NCBI GenBank assembly: GCA_003538625.1
Contig: DPRR01000014.1
Coordinates: 62,001-126,000 of the forward strand
Direction of reading: 5' to 3'
DNA length: 64,000 bases
DNA from: Ignavibacteriales bacterium
GTDB taxonomy: Bacteria; Bacteroidota; Ignavibacteria; Ignavibacteriales; Ignavibacteriaceae
Positions 61,212 to 64,000 of the stretch are shown piece by piece. Under the pieces are notes generated by a model. That model saw nothing but the letters and a program-made list of their open reading frames with translations. It was not told where the DNA came from and did no database searches. A program made the translations under genes and the position numbers. Numbering within the stretch: position 1 is the first letter of the stretch; each line of letters starts with the position of its first letter.

Positions 61212-61883
61212 TCACAAAATAATTTTTTGATTTAAAAAATCAAGCATTCCCTGTGGATCTGAAAAATACGCATCTGCATTTATAGAATCCGCAAATTCCT
61301 TTGTAAGTGGAGCACCTCCAACAATAACTATCACATCGTTTGTTTCTGTTTTTATTCGATGGACTATCTCTTTCATATTTTGCATAGTAGTAGTTAATAA
61401 AGCACTTAATCCAACAACCTTTACAGATTCAGAATTAATTGAATTAATAAATTTTTCAGCAGAAACATTAGTACCTAAATCTATCACCTGCCATCCTCCG
61501 CCTTCTAATACCATCTTTACAATATTTTTACCAATATCGTGCAGGTCGCCGGATACTGTACCCATTATTACTTTACCCTTGTAAGAAATTTCACCGGAAT
61601 GGAAATACGGTTTGAGCAGTTCCATTGCACTGCTCATTGCTTTAGCAGAGATAAGAACTTCAGGAAGAAAAATTTTTCCATTTTTAAATTTTTCACCAAC
61701 TATCTTCATCCCGGGTAAGAACCCGGAATTTAAAACATCTTTAGCAGAAATGCCCTGATCCAGAGCCTGCCGGGTCAGTTCAATTGCACCCGGTAAATCC
61801 TTCATATCTGCGGGGTAGTTTGAAACTTTGTTTACCTTACCTCTTTCGATGCATAGACTGAGTTGTTGAAGAATATTTTCCAT
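61212..61883 (-). CDS. Cobalamin-binding methyltransferase corrinoid protein (MetH cap + B12 part)
   Basis: 223 aa. The N-terminal cap domain (about 1-90) is followed by the B12 domain with GDLHDIGKN (the DxHxxG motif that replaces the lower cobalt ligand), VIDLGTNVSAEKFI, SALLTTTM and VIVGGAPLTKEFADSINADAYFSDP. It carries the methyl group between donor and homocysteine. It is first in the operon with the reactivation and homocysteine-binding genes. No pterin-binding domain is present in the locus. Confidence 0.93.
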   Translation of the reverse strand: MENILQQLSLCIERGKVNKVSNYPADMKDLPGAIELTRQALDQGISAKDVLNSGFLPGMKIVGEKFKNGKIFLPEVLISAKAMSSAMELLKPYFHSGEISYKGKVIMGTVSGDLHDIGKNIVKMVLEGGGWQVIDLGTNVSAEKFINSINSESVKVVGLSALLTTTMQNMKEIVHRIKTETNDVIVIVGGAPLTKEFADSINADAYFSDPQGMLDFLNQKIIL

Positions 61884-62066
61884 TTAAAATTTATCTGATA
61901 AATGTGGTTTTTATACAAAGTAAAAATAAACATTAGCTGTGATATACAGAATTATTTATCGGGATAATTGTTCCTTTTAAAAAACTTATTTATGTTCACT
62001 CATAAATTATTCTTTAGATTTTATTCTTAGGTAAAACTATTTTCATCATAAATAAAATCCTGCCTT

Positions 62067-63476
62067 ATGATTAAACCAAAAACTGAATTAGTGCGCGGTC
62101 TGACACTTACTGCTGCTGTTATGATCGCTGCAGGCTCTATGATTGGTTCCGGAATTTTCAGAAAACCTGCTACGATGGCGGATCAACTGATGTCTCCAGA
62201 ATTACTTTTAATTGTATGGCTTGTAGCCGGAATAGTTACTTTTATTGGGGCACTGTGTAACGCAGAGATAAGCGGAATGATTGATGCTACCGGTGGTCAA
62301 TATATTTACTTTGAAAAAATGTATGGAAATTTTACTTCCTATTTATATGGCTGGTCAGTATTCTCAGTTATTCAAACCGGAAGTCAGGCCGCAATAGCTT
62401 ATGTATTTGGAGAATATCTCGGATACTTTATTAAGTTTCCGGAACTTCCTCAGGCATTACAGAATTTTTCATTTTATATACCTGTTGTGGGTCATATTTT
62501 TCCCTTTGCTGAATTTGGTGCCAAAGCTGCCGCTATTCTCTGTATTTTATTTCTTACCGGTATTAATTATACAGGAGTTGTATTCGGTGGAGCAGTTCAA
62601 TCAATAATTACTTTTATCAAGATTGCAAGTATAATTTTATTATCAATCTTTTTGTTTGCCAGTGGTACAGGTAGTTTTGCAAACATATCTACGGGATTCG
62701 CAATTCCTGAAGCTACCTCGGCAAACATAATTTCTCTTTTAGGATTGGCACTGGCTGGTGCATTTTGGGCTTACGATGGATGGAATAATGTTACGTTTGT
62801 AGCGGGTGAAATCAAAGACCCGCAGCGCAATGTTCCACTTGGATTATTATTTGGAACACTTATAGTAATTTTTGTTTATTTATTAGTCAACGCAGCTTAC
62901 CTTTATGTATTACCGGTTTATAAAATGGCAAATTCTCCTTTAGTTGCAGCAACCGCAGCAGAAATTATTTTTGGACACTCAGGTGCTTCAATAATATCAA
63001 TCGCAGTAATAGTATCAACATTTGGAGCGCTTAACGGAAGCATTTTATCAACTGCCAGAGTCTGTTTTGCGATGTCCAGGAATAGCATGTTTTTTAAAAA
63101 GCTTGGAGAAATTCATCCAAATTTTGGAACACCGCATACTTCGCTTATTGCACAAGGTTTATGGTCCTGCATATTAGTGATGTCCGGTACTTTTGATACG
63201 ATTACTGATTATGTGATATTTGCTGCCTGGTTATTCTATATGTTGGGTGCTTATGGAGTAATTGTTTTAAGGAAAAAAATGCCTGATGCTCCCCGCCCAT
63301 ACAAAGTGTGGGGTTACCCGTACACTCCCATTATTTTTGTTATTTTTTCACTGTTGTTTTTGATTAATACGGTTATCTCTGATCTGGGAAATGCGGCAAT
63401 GGGCTCGATACTAATATTATCGGGTTTGCCATTATATTTCTGGCGTTCATCCAGAAATAAAAAATTAGTTAAATAA
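62067..63476 (+). CDS. APC-superfamily amino acid permease
   Basis: 469 aa, about twelve hydrophobic segments. VMIAAGSMIGSGIFRKPATMADQL is the helix-1 substrate-binding turn of APC permeases, and FWAYDGWNNVTFVAGEIKDPQRNVPLGL matches the family helix 6-7 region. It imports amino acids by proton coupling; substrate specificity cannot be read. No AGGAG-type site is seen before ATG 62067. Confidence 0.92.
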   Translation: MIKPKTELVRGLTLTAAVMIAAGSMIGSGIFRKPATMADQLMSPELLLIVWLVAGIVTFIGALCNAEISGMIDATGGQYIYFEKMYGNFTSYLYGWSVFSVIQTGSQAAIAYVFGEYLGYFIKFPELPQALQNFSFYIPVVGHIFPFAEFGAKAAAILCILFLTGINYTGVVFGGAVQSIITFIKIASIILLSIFLFASGTGSFANISTGFAIPEATSANIISLLGLALAGAFWAYDGWNNVTFVAGEIKDPQRNVPLGLLFGTLIVIFVYLLVNAAYLYVLPVYKMANSPLVAATAAEIIFGHSGASIISIAVIVSTFGALNGSILSTARVCFAMSRNSMFFKKLGEIHPNFGTPHTSLIAQGLWSCILVMSGTFDTITDYVIFAAWLFYMLGAYGVIVLRKKMPDAPRPYKVWGYPYTPIIFVIFSLLFLINTVISDLGNAAMGSILILSGLPLYFWRSSRNKKLVK

Positions 63477-63501
63477 CTTTAAACATTTTTAGGATTTTAA
63501 A

Positions 63502-63864
63502 ATGCCAAAAGAGATTTTATTTATTGTTCTTGGGCTGGCTGCCGGTACATTCAGCGGTTTAATAGGCTTAGGTGGAGGAATTATAATTGTGCCCGCATTG
63601 GTCTTTTTATTTGGTTTATCCCAGCAGCAAGCTCAGGGAACAACCCTGGCATTAATGGTACCGCCGATTGGAATACTTGCTGCTTATGCTTATTACCAGC
63701 AAGGATATGTTGATCTTAAAATTGCTGCGCTTATATGTTTAGGATTTATTATCGGCGGATGGTTTGGAGCTAAAATTGCGGTTAATCTTTCTCAAAATAT
63801 GCTTCAGAAGATATTTGCGGTTTCATTATTCTTAATTTCTATTAAAATGTTTTTCTCTAAATAA
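63502..63864 (+). CDS. TSUP/TauE-SafE family permease, half-length
   Basis: 120 aa, about four membrane segments. GLAAGTFSGLIGLGGGIIIVPALVFLFGL is the TSUP signature, followed by a C-terminal GFIIGGWFGAKIAVNLSQNMLQKIFAVSLF. Full TSUP proteins are about 250 aa with two such halves, so this is a single half that may dimerise. It lies 25 bp after the amino acid permease gene on the same strand. Confidence 0.83.
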   Translation: MPKEILFIVLGLAAGTFSGLIGLGGGIIIVPALVFLFGLSQQQAQGTTLALMVPPIGILAAYAYYQQGYVDLKIAALICLGFIIGGWFGAKIAVNLSQNMLQKIFAVSLFLISIKMFFSK

Positions 63865-63906
63865 TTTTATTAGTTTAATCCAGAATAGATTATTAAACAT
63901 AATCGA

Positions 63907-64000
63907 TCACATATTTGCACTTTCACAGATTATTCTTTCTTCTTTAGAAAGTACTAATTTTTCTTCAGTCTTTTTTTTGCCATAGATTTGATCATTACCT
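63907..64000 (-). CDS. Possible 3' end of a gene entering from the right
   Basis: On the minus strand a 30-codon open stretch runs from the window end to a TGA at 63907 and ends KEERIICESANM. The other two frames have early stops. Too short to name, but its position 42 bp beyond the convergent TSUP stop fits a real gene end. Confidence 0.3.
   Translation of the reverse strand, partial: GNDQIYGKKKTEEKLVLSKEERIICESANM

Noticed and set aside
61884..62066. Cobalamin riboswitch or SAM riboswitch before the split MetH operon
   Set aside because: No B12 box or conserved SAM aptamer elements were found on the minus strand upstream of 61883.
1..64000. CRISPR arrays, rRNA and tRNA genes
   Set aside because: No regularly spaced direct repeats and no recognisable rRNA or cloverleaf tRNA sequence were seen by eye; a covariance-model scan was not possible.

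Overview
The window is AT-rich chromosomal DNA from a member of the Bacteroidota/Chlorobiota (FCB) superphylum, most like Ignavibacteria. Evidence: secreted proteins ending in the NYPNPFNP-type type IX secretion (T9SS) sorting domain, a hybrid two-component (HTCS) sensor, bacillithiol enzyme BshC, a TonB-dependent receptor, and Bacteroidota-style promoters (TTTG, 20 nt, TAnnTTTG). Many genes also have clear Shine-Dalgarno sites, which is more typical of Ignavibacteria than of Bacteroidetes. No rRNA, tRNA, CRISPR array, prophage or transposase gene was found. Taxonomy is inferred from protein families only.

Layout. 1-3102 (-): an exported LamG/beta-helix/zinc-metalloprotease protein, cut by the window edge, behind a small exported protein that resembles the N-terminal domain of matrixin-type proteases. 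3809-7957 (+): a giant HTCS regulator. 8268-13836 (+): nine genes, seven of them small exported proteins or lipoproteins in a row (MoaF-like, dimeric alpha/beta-barrel, NTF2/SnoaL and RidA folds), ending with an AmpG/PAT-type permease. 14338-15465: a ScyD/ScyE-type propeller lipoprotein. 15660-22901: a type IV pilus/type II secretion island, with three motor and platform genes on the minus strand diverging from three pseudopilin-like genes on the plus strand. 23151-31025: an L,D-transpeptidase, a TonB receptor operon and two convergent T9SS cargo genes. 31134-35204: an OB-fold lipoprotein, an HD hydrolase, a SixA-type phosphatase and an adenylate cyclase/TolB-like/TPR protein.

35326-39933 (-) is a redox operon: malic enzyme, NfnA and NfnB, joining NADPH production to electron-bifurcating transhydrogenation. 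40244-45803 (-) holds a queuosine-precursor transporter, a DUF6600 protein with a long charged tail, and a tight glycosyltransferase/flippase/radical-SAM operon. 45989-57461 is mostly housekeeping (BshC, AroA, TrmH, DeoC, FolD, YmdB, an orphan DNA methylase, a DEDDh/GIY-YIG repair protein, an eIF2B-like protein, a MATE pump). 49820-50035 is a mosaic of short intergenic repeats, including a probable 108-bp MITE whose end supplies the deoC stop codon.

58542-61883 encodes methionine synthase in separate pieces: a corrinoid protein, a reactivation domain and a homocysteine-binding protein in a translationally coupled operon. No methyl-THF (pterin-binding) domain is present, and a UROD-family methyltransferase-like gene converges on the operon. 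The window ends with an amino-acid permease, a half-size TSUP protein and perhaps the tail of another gene.

The two best candidates for undescribed biology are the HTCS-linked run of seven exported small-fold proteins (8268-13836) and the split, pterin-less MetH-type locus with its UROD partner (58542-61883).
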